A DNA stretch of 64,000 nucleotides from CAIVAT01 sp964473485. Its GTDB lineage: Bacteria; Bacteroidota; Bacteroidia; Bacteroidales; FEN-979. The notes under the pieces are model-generated. The model was not told the DNA's origin and searched no databases. It saw only the letters and a program-made list of their open reading frames with translations. The position numbers were made by a program, and so were the translations under genes. Location: NCBI GenBank assembly GCA_964473485.1, contig CAYYPH010000015.1:1-64000 (forward strand). The letters run 5' to 3'. Shown here piece by piece: positions 46,101-54,869 of the stretch. How positions within the stretch are numbered: position 1 is the first letter of the stretch; every line of letters starts with the position of its first letter.

Positions 46101-46600
46101 TGAATTCTTAGGACCTGGGCCTCGCCGTTGCGGATCATTGATGCGGGCACCGTCAGTATAGCATAACCCATCGGGTCGGCATATTTATCAAGCATCGTCG
46201 GCCTGAACTCAAGCGTCGAATTCAGGATCCCCCGGGCCAGGAATGATTTCTTTTCGCTGGTGACCGGATTGGTGAAAGTGAGGCAATAGGTACCGTTGAT
46301 AAACAACCTGAATGGATGGCTGTCGGGATTGGCATCGATGCCGAAAATCCATATGATGCTGACCATTGCCGGATTACCCTGAAGGTTTACCGGTGAGGTG
46401 GTCCACTCGACATACTGCAGTGAATCGAGTGACCTGACCAGCATGGAGGTGCCGACTCCGGGAATGGGTGAATGGTATTGAAATCCGCCTCCCTTCAGGG
46501 TTCGTTCATAACCGTTCATGAAAGCATTTTTCTGAGCTGGCAGGTTGCCAATGCAACAAAACATAATGATGCCCACCAGGAAAGTCACTAATCGTTTCAT
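43169..46600 (-). CDS. Exported GH38-type alpha-mannosidase
   Basis: A 1143-residue exported protein with a signal peptide (to LPAQ). After an N-terminal beta-rich region of about 270 residues comes the glycoside hydrolase 38 catalytic domain. The metal-binding HTHTD is at 285-289, and the probable nucleophile is D402 in MQSDINGVPW. The C-terminal half resembles the beta-sandwich domains of GH38. Such enzymes remove alpha-mannose from glycans. The N-terminal region before the catalytic domain is an unusual extension. The ATG at 46600 (MKRLV) fits the signal better than 46639. Confidence 0.85.
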   Translation of the reverse strand: MKRLVTFLVGIIMFCCIGNLPAQKNAFMNGYERTLKGGGFQYHSPIPGVGTSMLVRSLDSLQYVEWTTSPVNLQGNPAMVSIIWIFGIDANPDSHPFRLFINGTYCLTFTNPVTSEKKSFLARGILNSTLEFRPTMLDKYADPMGYAILTVPASMIRNGEAQVLRIQGETGGSRSWYMTFEAPVTESFSIIKESSLIRGNGGNLRRVWFQFVNPGDARRGAIRIEGMAGREVLIETGFNNFSVLFPESSGPETINGIFSVSGRPDEPFSFTIDPPYPWEIYLVQHTHTDIGYTRPQTEILPEHLRYLDYALDFCDQTDSLPDDARFRWTCETSWAVGEYLKTRPREQIERLRKRVKENRIEIAAMFVNGSDLSDEPMVALSLQSVKMIRDSGFSVRSAMQSDINGVPWCLADYLPVAGIGILNMAQNTHRALKPFNVPTAFWWESPSGNRLLVNRPEHYMMGNNLGILTNLDTFGKNLLDHLDDIRKRGYGFHEYAIQFSGHLTDNSPPSTTACELVRKWNEQYVWPRLRLATLSEFPAIIRTKYGNDLPVIRGAWPDWWMDGFGSAAIPTAYARKTHADFIAGQGLASFGALIGAPPGDYLTDEHRRVAEELIFYDEHTFGAAESISDPLCENSVVQIGLKESYIWSAVKREHIFREGMMGRIQPLLPRCEVPSLIVINTLDFTRTANAIVYIDHQIIPEDRGFAILDGSDTVLVQPLSRREDGTYWLVRAENIPPMGYKSYRIVTAKTPRIQQAGQPFNGILENEFYRIEFDQSEGRIKSLVDRELNRQLLDQNAPWPLGTVIYERLGNNRSQLEQLRLEDFSRRQWTGIRFGELKNGPVWTSLTLIGELTECADPSGVTLEIRLYHDEKKIEFAYSMKKLPVISPEAVYVAFPFRLEGAHFMAEVSGGTMNPEITRIPGSASDWTGIQNFVAVRNTEAQIVLSSPEIPLVHLGDINLGKFERVFKPASQAVYSWVLNNYWTTNFFASQEGELRWTYQLTSSGDPSNALATRFGWNARIPLITRVFPAAAKPPALPVPNAYLPEGNPGILMVCTYPSANGKEMVLQLRETAGKSDSLLLMHPAGKDKSMAAITGATMVNEVNVVFENLKTWWTKPAGSIDKSQPVWLPFKPNETKFIRLTW

Positions 46601-46709
46601 TGTCCCGAAAATCATTGAAATAAAAAAAAAGATGATCAACTACTGCCGGCTAAGATAGGAATAAACTGCATTGGTGGATACAAGATAAAATCCAGGTTGT
46701 AAGCCGGCA

Positions 46710-47984
46710 TTACCGGAGCAGTAGAATGGTGCCTTTATTGCTGGATTTGAACTTCTTGTTATCCTCATAATAGATGACCCAGGTGTAAACGCCTTCCTGA
46801 GCCTGCTGACCGTTCAGGGTTCCGTCCCACGATTCACGGATATCGTTACTTGAAAAAACGACCTGCCCCCACCGGTTATAAATCTGAAGGTTATACTTTG
46901 TGATATTTTCGGGCGGTAACCCAAGAATGCTGAAACGGTCATTGATACCATCACCGTTGGGTGTGAAACTGTTGGGGATATATGGAACCACAAAAACCGT
47001 CACCTCGGCTTTGAACTCCTGTCCGTTGCAGATCGTGCAATAAACCGTATAGCGTGTGGTTTCACTTGGCGAGACGACAAGTTCCTGCTGGTCTGTCATA
47101 AATTCCGTTCCGTTATACCAGCGGAATGAGATTTTATTCCCGGGAGTCACTGGTTTCAGATTATAGGGGATACGCGAAATCTGAAAACTGTCGACCGACG
47201 ACGGAGTGTACTTCCATGCCATGGTATCGGCGCTCCAGGATGTGGCATTATAACCCGGTACCGCAAAGCCGGTATATCCGCTGATGTCCTGCACTCCAAG
47301 CGTGGCCCTGTTATCGAGCCAATCGGGACACGCCGGTTTGCGCATGATATGATTTTCGATCTCACCGGTTGCTTCATTCAGTACGATCTGAAAGGTAATT
47401 CCCTGGTTCTGGCATTGATACATCGGACATTCGCACCACATCACCACCAGTTGCCTGGCAGGTGCCGACCCGATGGTCTGATAGAAAATATATGGACTTC
47501 CGGCCTGCACCGGGTTAAGGTCCTGGAACGGGCCGAGTATGCAATTTTTAGGATTGTAGTCAGCCGCGCTGGGTATGGCAAAGGCCTGCCGGGTTCCCTG
47601 GGCATTCTGGTTCGGGCTGAAGCTGATCCAGCCATTGGCTCCAACCCAGAACTGGGTATACCGGTTGCCAAAGAAAACAAATTCAAAACCGATTGGGAAT
47701 GGTCCCTCCACGCCATCGTCACTGGTGGTGATCCCGTTTCCTATCAATCCGTAAGTGGCCTTGAGGGTTACAGGTATCCCTGGATTAATGGTATCGTTGA
47801 CCCCGGCCGACAACTGCGGCAAGGCTTCGGAAGGGTAAAGGAATAAAACCAGGGAGAAAAAGAAAAAAAGGATGGAGCAGAAAGGATTTTTGACATGTGA
47901 ATGAAAGAAACCGGCGAGTATAAAGGGACCACCTGCAACCCGATGCAATCCTGAAGCAATTCCCGTCATAGTCCTTATTGACAT
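46710..47984 (-). CDS. T9SS type B cargo protein with gliding-type C-terminal domain
   Basis: A protein of about 424 residues ending in the gliding motility-associated C-terminal domain. This is read as YIPNSFTPNGDGINDRF, then YNLQIYNRWGQVVF, SWDGTLNGQ and EGVYTWVIYYED. That domain marks type IX secretion (type B sorting). The middle part contains a SprB-like or lectin-like region and an Ig-like cell-surface segment, with no catalytic motif I recognise. The hydrophobic signal ends near ALPQL, unusually far from any ATG. Candidate starts are 47984, 47969 and 48044, and the last would run into the glyA promoter. Confidence 0.85.
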   Translation of the reverse strand: MSIRTMTGIASGLHRVAGGPFILAGFFHSHVKNPFCSILFFFFSLVLFLYPSEALPQLSAGVNDTINPGIPVTLKATYGLIGNGITTSDDGVEGPFPIGFEFVFFGNRYTQFWVGANGWISFSPNQNAQGTRQAFAIPSAADYNPKNCILGPFQDLNPVQAGSPYIFYQTIGSAPARQLVVMWCECPMYQCQNQGITFQIVLNEATGEIENHIMRKPACPDWLDNRATLGVQDISGYTGFAVPGYNATSWSADTMAWKYTPSSVDSFQISRIPYNLKPVTPGNKISFRWYNGTEFMTDQQELVVSPSETTRYTVYCTICNGQEFKAEVTVFVVPYIPNSFTPNGDGINDRFSILGLPPENITKYNLQIYNRWGQVVFSSNDIRESWDGTLNGQQAQEGVYTWVIYYEDNKKFKSSNKGTILLLR

Positions 47985-48020
47985 TTCAAAGCAAATATCC
48001 GTAAATTTCTGAAATAATCT

Positions 48021-48028
48021 TACTTTTG
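48021..48028 (+). promoter_or_regulatory. -7 element of glyA
   Basis: TACTTTTG matches TAnnTTTG exactly and lies 58 bases before the glyA ATG. This supports the ATG at 48087 over an in-frame ATG at 48033. Confidence 0.5.
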
Positions 48029-48086
48029 TCCTTTGAAAGGCCAATATTCACAAAACGAAATAAATATTCCAAAAATTTTATCTGTT

Positions 48087-49367
48087 ATGAAAAAAGATAC
48101 CGCGCTTTTCAGGATCATCAGCAACGAGTTGCATCGACAGACCAGTGGCCTGGAGCTGATTGCTTCCGAAAATTTTGTCAGTAACCAGGTGTTAAAAGCC
48201 ATGGGTTCATGCCTTACCAACAAATACGCCGAAGGATATCCCGGGAAAAGATATTACGGAGGTTGTCAGCACGTGGATGAGTCGGAGCAACTGGCCATTG
48301 ACCGCGCCAAAGAGTTGTTCAATGCAGCCTGGGCCAATGTGCAGCCTCATTCAGGTGCACAGGCCAACATGGCGGTTTTAATGACCTGCCTGAAACCGGG
48401 CGACACTTTTATGGGTCTTGACCTGGCGCACGGGGGCCATCTTTCACACGGATCACCGGTTAACTCTTCGGGGATACTTTACAAGGCAGTAGGGTACCAG
48501 GTTGAACAGGAAACCGGAGTGATTGATTACGAAAAAATGGAAGAAAAGGCGCGTACCATCAAACCGAAATTAATGATCGCCGGCGCTTCAGCCTATTCAC
48601 GTGACTGGGATTACAAGCGCATGCGCCAGATCGCTGACAGCATTGGCGCTCTTCTGATGGCCGACATCGCGCATCCTGCCGGTTTAATCGCGCGCGGGTT
48701 GCTTAACGACCCGATGCCTTATTGCCACATTGTAACCACCACAACGCATAAGACCCTGCGAGGTCCGCGCGGCGGCATGATCCTGATGGGTAAGGATTTC
48801 GAAAACCCATGGGGCCTCACGACACCCAAAGGCGAAATCAAGATGATGTCACAATTACTTGATTCTGCTGTTTTTCCAGGGGTTCAGGGCGGCCCGCTTG
48901 AACATGTCATCGCTGCCAAGGCTGTTTCGTTCTTCGAGGCATTATCCGACGAGTACATGGATTACATCATCCAGGTCAAGAAGAATGCAGCCGCGATGGC
49001 CAAAGCTTTCATCGACAAGGGTTACCATGTAATTTCCGGTGGCACTGACAACCATCTCATGCTGATTGATCTCCGCACAAAATTCCCTGATATCACAGGA
49101 AAACAGGTAGAAAACACACTTGTAAGAGCCGACATCACCGTTAACAAAAATATGGTTCCGTTCGACAGCCGTTCGCCCTTCCAGACCTCCGGGCTCCGCG
49201 TCGGCACCCCGGCTGTTACCACCCGCGGCCTGAAAGAAAAACACATGCCCAAAATCGTAAACCTGATCGATGAAGTGATCGGCGATATCGAAAATGAAGA
49301 CAGAATCCTGAAGGTGCGTAAAAAGGTGAATGACATGATGGCTGATCTTCCGCTCTTTGCCTATTAA
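48087..49367 (+). CDS. glyA: Serine hydroxymethyltransferase
   Basis: A 426-residue PLP enzyme interconverting serine and glycine with tetrahydrofolate, the main source of one-carbon units. The cofactor lysine is K222 in TTTTHKTLRGPRGG. The segments LIASENFVS and YPGKRYYGG are conserved. The start at MKKDTALF is chosen by alignment and by the promoter. Together with gcvP and lpd it covers glycine and one-carbon metabolism. sixA-like and ppk1 genes follow closely. Confidence 0.97.
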   Translation: MKKDTALFRIISNELHRQTSGLELIASENFVSNQVLKAMGSCLTNKYAEGYPGKRYYGGCQHVDESEQLAIDRAKELFNAAWANVQPHSGAQANMAVLMTCLKPGDTFMGLDLAHGGHLSHGSPVNSSGILYKAVGYQVEQETGVIDYEKMEEKARTIKPKLMIAGASAYSRDWDYKRMRQIADSIGALLMADIAHPAGLIARGLLNDPMPYCHIVTTTTHKTLRGPRGGMILMGKDFENPWGLTTPKGEIKMMSQLLDSAVFPGVQGGPLEHVIAAKAVSFFEALSDEYMDYIIQVKKNAAAMAKAFIDKGYHVISGGTDNHLMLIDLRTKFPDITGKQVENTLVRADITVNKNMVPFDSRSPFQTSGLRVGTPAVTTRGLKEKHMPKIVNLIDEVIGDIENEDRILKVRKKVNDMMADLPLFAY

Positions 49368-49387
49368 AACATTGTATTTCGGAACGG

Positions 49388-49882
49388 ATGAAGAACTTAA
49401 TGTTGGTCAGGCACGCAAAAGCCTCCTGGGAGGAACCCGGGAATGCCGATGCTGACCGGAAACTGGTGCCTAAAGGGATAAAGAGGACAAAACAGGTCGT
49501 TGAATTCTTACAGCAACGAGGTGTCACTGTCGGTCTCATGGTTTCAAGCCCCGCGGTAAGGGCTTATGAAACAGCCAGGCTGATCGCTGAAGGATTGCAA
49601 TACCCGGTGTCGAAGATCAGGATTGAACGGAAATTATATGACTCCTATTACGACCGGATCCTGGATGTCATCTACGCCACCCCGAATGAGGTAGATTCGC
49701 TGATGTTATTCGGGCACAACCCGACTTTTACACAGCTTGCCAATCTGTTCCTGCACCCCGGGATCGATAATCTTCCCACCACCGGCATCGTATGTGTTTC
49801 ATTTGCAGTAGATAAATGGGAATTAATACCATCCGTTGAACCAAAGCAGGAATTTGTCGTTTTTCCGAAAATGTTATCCTGA
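49388..49882 (+). CDS. SixA-like phosphohistidine phosphatase
   Basis: A 164-residue histidine-phosphatase-superfamily protein with the N-terminal LVRHAKASW motif (RHG type: RHA) and the second His in FGHNPT. SixA removes phosphate from phosphohistidine of signalling proteins. It lies 20 bases after glyA and 7 bases before ppk1. The pairing with polyphosphate kinase is suggestive, because Ppk itself carries a phosphohistidine. Confidence 0.85.
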   Translation: MKNLMLVRHAKASWEEPGNADADRKLVPKGIKRTKQVVEFLQQRGVTVGLMVSSPAVRAYETARLIAEGLQYPVSKIRIERKLYDSYYDRILDVIYATPNEVDSLMLFGHNPTFTQLANLFLHPGIDNLPTTGIVCVSFAVDKWELIPSVEPKQEFVVFPKMLS

Positions 49883-49889
49883 AAAATCC

Positions 49890-51944
49890 ATGGAAAAAGC
49901 CCCGATACTGAACAGGGATCTTAACTGGCTGTACTTTAACGGCAGGGTTCTGCAGGAGGCTGCTGATCCTCGTAATCCGCTGCTTGAGCGGCTTAAGTTT
50001 CTGGGCATTTTTTCGAATAACCGTGATGAGTTCTTCAGGGTCAGGGTGGCTACGCTGAACCGCATGCTCAAGGTGGAGCGGATGCGGTACGACACACCCG
50101 TCAATCCCCGGAAAACCCTCAAGGATATCCTTTCGTTGGTTCAGCTTCAGGAAAAGGAGTTCATGGATATTTACGGGAGCATTGTCAGAGAGCTTGCCGG
50201 GCATGATATTTTCATCATCGACGAAGGCAGACTATCTGAACAGCAGGGGCAGTTTGTTCGCCGTTATTTTCACGAGAAAGTGCGCGTATGCCTTTTCCCG
50301 ATCATGATCAGCAGTTTAAGAGACCTTTCATCACTCCGCGACAAAAGCATTTACCTTGCCGCGGTGCTGGGAAGAAAGGACAAGGCCATCAAGGATGACT
50401 ACGCCCTCATCGAGGTTCCGACCAAGACCCTTTCAAGGTTCCTGATCCTTCCTCCCGAAGGGAACAAGCGGTTTATCATTCTGCTTGACGATATCATCCG
50501 TTATTGTTTGTCTGATGTTTTTTCGATCTTCGGGTACGACACATTCAGCGCTTACACGGTGAAGATAACCCGTGATGCGGAGATCGATATTGACACGGAT
50601 GTTTCGAAAAGTTTCCTGGAGGTGATGACCGAGGGGCTGAAACAACGTAAAAGAGGGATGCCGGTCAGGTTTGTCTATGATCAGTCGATTCCTCCTGAGT
50701 TGCTGAAGATCATCATGAAACGGCTGGAGATCACCAAGGATGACAAGACACGCGGGGGCGGGCGCTATCACAACTTCAAGGATTTCATGAGTTTCCCTAA
50801 CCTTGACCACCGCGAACTGGAGTATGAACCGCTGGTGCCGTTACCCCACAAAGATTTACCAGCAAACAGGAGCATTCTATCCTCGATAAGGCAAAAAGAC
50901 ATCCTGCTGCATTACCCGTACCAGTCGTTTCAATACATTATCGACCTGCTCAGGGAGGCCTCCGTTGATCCAAGGGTTCGCTCCATCAAAATGACGATTT
51001 ACCGTGCTGCCCGGAATTCAAGTGTGATCAATGCCCTGATTAATGCCGCGAGAAACGGTAAATATGTTACCGTTTTCATGGAACTGCAGGCCCGTTTCGA
51101 TGAGGAGGCAAATATCTATTGGAGCGAAAGGCTGAGGGAGGAAGGGGTTAAGGTTATCCACAGCATTCCCGGATTCAAGGTACACTGTAAACTGATCCTG
51201 GTAAGGCGAAAGGAAAACAACACCAATTTTTACTTTTCGCTGGTGGGAACTGGCAATTTCAATGAAGACACGGCCCGGGTTTACTCCGACGTGAGTCTAC
51301 TCACTGCCGACCAGAAGATCTGCAACGATGTTGTGAGTGCTTTCCACCTCATGGAAGAGAATTACAGACCTTACAAATTTAAAACGCTGGTGGTGGCGCC
51401 ATTTTCCATGCGCAACTTCTTTATAAAAATGCTGAACCAGGAAGTGCGGAATGCGGCAAAAGGCCGGGAAGCATGGGCGATCATCAAGCTGAACAACCTC
51501 GTTGACAGTGTGATGGTCAAGAAACTCTACAAAGCCAGCCAGGCTGGTGTCAGAATCAAGCTCATCATACGCGGTGTCTGCACACTGGTTCCCGGAGTGC
51601 CCGGGTTAAGCGAAAACATCGAGGCCATCAGCATCGTCGACAGGTTTCTGGAACACGCCCGTGTCATCATATTCTGCAATGGCGGGAACCACCAGTACTA
51701 TATCACTTCCGCCGACTGGATGGTCAGGAATTTCGACAACCGTATCGAAGTGGCTTCGCCCATCCATGATCCTGCTATCAGGGAACAACTGAGAAACATC
51801 ATGAACATTCAGCTCGCCGACAACGTTAAGGCCCGACTCATCGGCCCCGGTCTTCCCAATGAATACAAGATTACCGAAGACCGGGAGATAAGGTCACAGA
51901 TGGAGATTTATGATATGCTGAAAAAGGAGCATTCCCTAATCTGA
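49890..51944 (+). CDS. ppk1: Polyphosphate kinase 1
   Basis: A 684-residue enzyme that polymerises ATP gamma-phosphate into polyphosphate. The autophosphorylated histidine is H432 in KVHCKLIL, and the second conserved histidine is H589 in LEHARVIIF. Their positions agree with H435 and H592 of E. coli. The N-terminal segment LNRDLNWLYFNGRVLQEA and the GNFNEDTARVYSD motif are canonical. The ATG at 49890 is chosen; the upstream in-frame ATG at 49836 lies within sixA. Confidence 0.97.
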   Translation: MEKAPILNRDLNWLYFNGRVLQEAADPRNPLLERLKFLGIFSNNRDEFFRVRVATLNRMLKVERMRYDTPVNPRKTLKDILSLVQLQEKEFMDIYGSIVRELAGHDIFIIDEGRLSEQQGQFVRRYFHEKVRVCLFPIMISSLRDLSSLRDKSIYLAAVLGRKDKAIKDDYALIEVPTKTLSRFLILPPEGNKRFIILLDDIIRYCLSDVFSIFGYDTFSAYTVKITRDAEIDIDTDVSKSFLEVMTEGLKQRKRGMPVRFVYDQSIPPELLKIIMKRLEITKDDKTRGGGRYHNFKDFMSFPNLDHRELEYEPLVPLPHKDLPANRSILSSIRQKDILLHYPYQSFQYIIDLLREASVDPRVRSIKMTIYRAARNSSVINALINAARNGKYVTVFMELQARFDEEANIYWSERLREEGVKVIHSIPGFKVHCKLILVRRKENNTNFYFSLVGTGNFNEDTARVYSDVSLLTADQKICNDVVSAFHLMEENYRPYKFKTLVVAPFSMRNFFIKMLNQEVRNAAKGREAWAIIKLNNLVDSVMVKKLYKASQAGVRIKLIIRGVCTLVPGVPGLSENIEAISIVDRFLEHARVIIFCNGGNHQYYITSADWMVRNFDNRIEVASPIHDPAIREQLRNIMNIQLADNVKARLIGPGLPNEYKITEDREIRSQMEIYDMLKKEHSLI

Positions 51945-51956
51945 ATCTGAAAATCC

Positions 51957-51988
51957 ATTCACTCATTCACTCAATCACTCAATCACAC
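51957..51988. repeat. Short 8-bp tandem repeat
   Basis: Four degenerate 8-base units, attcactc twice then aatcactc and aatcacac. Read on the minus strand a GTGA recurs every 8 bases. The array fills most of the 51-base gap between ppk1 and the divIC-like gene. Confidence 0.85.
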
Positions 51989-51995
51989 ACTACCA

Positions 51996-52343
51996 ATGAA
52001 CCTTCGCGGCATAGCCGAACAACTCCGTGTCAGACCGGTTTTCAGGATGCTGGCAAAGGTGTTGCTGAATAAATACCTGATCACCACTGTCGGGTTCATT
52101 GTTTGGATGGTATTTTTCGATAGTAACAACCTGATCACAAGGAACAGGCTGCAGGACAAGCTGGACGGCCTGAACCAGGAAAAACAGTTCTATATCAGGG
52201 AGATAATCAAGGACAGCACCCTTACACAGCAGCTTTTAAAGGATAGCTTAAAACTGGAGCAGTTCGCGAGGGAGAGGTATCTGATGAAACGCGATAACGA
52301 AGATCTTTTCCTGGTTATCGACACCGCCATCCGGGATCACTGA
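51996..52343 (+). CDS. DivIC/FtsB-like septum formation initiator
   Basis: A 115-residue single-pass membrane protein with a short cytoplasmic N-terminus, a hydrophobic segment at about 29-46, and an extracytoplasmic coiled coil (LQDKLDGLNQEKQFYIREI onward) ending in the FARERYLMKRDNEDLF pattern. The layout is that of DivIC/FtsB, which helps assemble the division machinery. It lies 51 bases after ppk1 and 12 bases from the convergent priA stop. Confidence 0.88.
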   Translation: MNLRGIAEQLRVRPVFRMLAKVLLNKYLITTVGFIVWMVFFDSNNLITRNRLQDKLDGLNQEKQFYIREIIKDSTLTQQLLKDSLKLEQFARERYLMKRDNEDLFLVIDTAIRDH

Positions 52344-52355
52344 TCATCTGTGGCA

Positions 52356-54854
52356 TCATTGCGGATCAACATCAAGGATGATCCTCACCGATTTATAATC
52401 CTGTTTTCTGTGAAACTCGCTGATGACCCCGGTCAGTGTCGTTTTCATTGCCGCAACCTGGCTATCCCTTTCTATTTTCAGCATGATATGCTTGATGTGC
52501 AGGTTCATGATGCGTGAAACCATAGGATATTCAGGGCCCAGCACCCGTTTACCGAAACATTGTCTAAGGACGGCGGCCAGTTGATCGGCTGCTTTTCCAA
52601 GAATCTCCGGATCTTTATGCTTCAGTCTCAGGATGATCAGCCTGAAGTAGGGCGGGTACCTGAATTTCAGCCGTTCGGCCAGCTGCTGGCGGAACATGGC
52701 CGTGTAGTCATGGTTCATCACATCGCGGATGATCATATGACCGGGATTGAAAGTCTGAATGATCACCTGGCCCTGTTTCTCCTTGCGGCCTGACCGCCCG
52801 CTTACCTGCGACATCAGCTGAAATCCTCTTTCGGCCGATCTGAAATCGGGGTAATTCAGCAGGTTGTCGGCATTCAGAATGGCCACCAGGCTAACGCGGT
52901 CGAAATCGAGCCCCTTCGTGACCATCTGGGTTCCCACCAGGATATCCACCTGTCCCTGCTCGAAATCGCTGATGATTTGCTGATGTGAATTCCTGCTTCT
53001 GGTGGTGTCGAGATCCATCCTTGAGATGCGGGCCCCGGGGAAGAGTAATCCGATCTCCTCTTCCACTTTTTCGGTACCGAAACCTTTCATTTTAATATGA
53101 TGCCCGCGGCATTCGGGGCATTCCACGGGGATCTTTGCCGTGTAACCACAGTAGTGACAACGTAGCTGGTTGATTTTTTTATGATAGACCAGGGTAACGT
53201 CGCAATTTTTACAGGCCGGCATCCAGTGGCACAAATCACATTCGAGCCTGAGGGAAAACCCTCTTCTGTTCTGGAAAATGATCACCTGTTCCCGGCGTTC
53301 CAGGGCGTCATTAATGGCATCAAGCAACGCGGATGAAAAATGACTCTTCATTTTTCCGGTGCGGAGCGCCTCCCGCAAATCAATGATCCTTACCAGCGGC
53401 AACTCCAGGTTCCCGTAACGCTCTGGCAAATCCACCAGTCCGTATTTCCCCGATGAAGCGTTAAAGTAAGTCTCTATTGAGGGGGTGGCGGAACCCAGCA
53501 ATGTTTTAGCCCCATGCAGGTGGGCGAGGTAAATGGCTGAATCGCGGGCGTTGTATCGCGGTGCCGGATCGAACTGCTTGAAGGAAGAATCGTGTTCCTC
53601 ATCTACGATCACCATACCCAATGCCGTAAAGGGAAGAAAAAGCGCCGAGCGTGCTCCCAGGATGATGTCATACTTAGGCCCGTCAGCCTCCGGGTCTCCG
53701 TGACGCAACACTGCATTCCATATCTCCACCCGTTCATGATGGTTGAAGCGGGAGTGATAAACCCCGACCCTGTGACCGAAATATTTTCTGAGGCGATTGA
53801 TTATCTGTGCGGTGAGTGCAATTTCAGGCAGCATGAAGAGCACCTGTCTGCCCTGCCCGATCACTTCATCGATCAGCTTAATATAGATCTCTGTTTTTCC
53901 GCTCGAAGTCACTCCATGAAGAAGGATTACATCTCTGGTGGCGAAAGACGCTTTTATCTGACAGAAAGCCTCTTCCTGCCTCCCGCTTAGAACCACCGAA
54001 GAGGGCGGGGTCGTTAAATCCGGGGTATCGAACCTTCCGACCAACCGTTCGTATTGCTCCAGGATATTCTTTTTTACCAGGTTGCCCAATTGAACCAGGT
54101 TCCCCCTTGATTCCTTCAGCAACTCTTTGCGGGTAACCTCGGCTGTGATTCCTGTAACAGCCTGCGACAGCCTGACATAGGTCATCAGGATGTCGAGTTG
54201 CCGCGGAGCCCTCCGGTCGAGTTCATCGAACACCTGTCGGAGCGACGCCTCATCCGCACTGAATTCTTCTGTAAGGCGCACGTATACTTCCATCCGTGGT
54301 TTGTAGGGATCGTTCAGTTCCTCCTCGGATATGATAAATCCCTGGTCGATCAGCGACTTGATGACCGGAATGGTTTTCTTGAGATCAAGTATACGCGAGA
54401 CCTCCGACACCGCAATGGTTTTCCTGTTGTGAAGTGCTTCAAGAAGCAGCAACTGCTTCTCGTTCAGGCGCGAGGTATCCGGCTTTACCTGTTGATTCAG
54501 GGCAATGCGTGATTCACTGGCCAGTTTCAGCGCTGCAGGCAGGGCGGCATTCATCACATCCCCCTGATAACAAAGGTAATATGAAGCCATCCATTCCCAA
54601 AAGGTCATCTGCAGCGGTGTAACCAGCGGAACTTCATCGAGCACCGACAGGATATATTTGGGGATACCTGATGGAGGCGGTTTTTCGTGAATCCTCACCA
54701 CGACTGCGGTGTATATCCGTTTTTGTCCGAATTGCACCACCACCCTGCCTCCTGTCCTCACCGAGTCGTTCAGTTCAAAGGGCACGCGGTAGGTGAAGGT
54801 GCCGCTGACCGGCAGCGGCAACAGCACATCTGCAAAGAGTGTGATGCGGTCCAC
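52356..54854 (-). CDS. priA: Primosomal protein N' (replication restart helicase)
   Basis: An 832-residue superfamily 2 helicase that reloads the replisome at stalled forks. The Walker A is GVTSSGKTE, Walker B is VDEEHD, and the zinc-binding cysteine cluster is seen as CDLCHW, CKNC, CHYCG and CPEC. The C-terminal segments GTQMVTKGLDFDRV and QVSGRSGRKEKQGQVIIQT are typical of PriA. The N-terminal 3'-OH-binding domain is present. It is 15 bases from pfkA, and the two probably share a transcript. Confidence 0.96.
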   Translation of the reverse strand: MDRITLFADVLLPLPVSGTFTYRVPFELNDSVRTGGRVVVQFGQKRIYTAVVVRIHEKPPPSGIPKYILSVLDEVPLVTPLQMTFWEWMASYYLCYQGDVMNAALPAALKLASESRIALNQQVKPDTSRLNEKQLLLLEALHNRKTIAVSEVSRILDLKKTIPVIKSLIDQGFIISEEELNDPYKPRMEVYVRLTEEFSADEASLRQVFDELDRRAPRQLDILMTYVRLSQAVTGITAEVTRKELLKESRGNLVQLGNLVKKNILEQYERLVGRFDTPDLTTPPSSVVLSGRQEEAFCQIKASFATRDVILLHGVTSSGKTEIYIKLIDEVIGQGRQVLFMLPEIALTAQIINRLRKYFGHRVGVYHSRFNHHERVEIWNAVLRHGDPEADGPKYDIILGARSALFLPFTALGMVIVDEEHDSSFKQFDPAPRYNARDSAIYLAHLHGAKTLLGSATPSIETYFNASSGKYGLVDLPERYGNLELPLVRIIDLREALRTGKMKSHFSSALLDAINDALERREQVIIFQNRRGFSLRLECDLCHWMPACKNCDVTLVYHKKINQLRCHYCGYTAKIPVECPECRGHHIKMKGFGTEKVEEEIGLLFPGARISRMDLDTTRSRNSHQQIISDFEQGQVDILVGTQMVTKGLDFDRVSLVAILNADNLLNYPDFRSAERGFQLMSQVSGRSGRKEKQGQVIIQTFNPGHMIIRDVMNHDYTAMFRQQLAERLKFRYPPYFRLIILRLKHKDPEILGKAADQLAAVLRQCFGKRVLGPEYPMVSRIMNLHIKHIMLKIERDSQVAAMKTTLTGVISEFHRKQDYKSVRIILDVDPQ

Positions 54855-54869
54855 GAAAAAATAAAATTG

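Noticed and set aside
47349..47846. 165-residue open frame on the plus strand inside the T9SS cargo gene
   Set aside because: Antisense to a well-supported secreted protein, with no domain or start signal.
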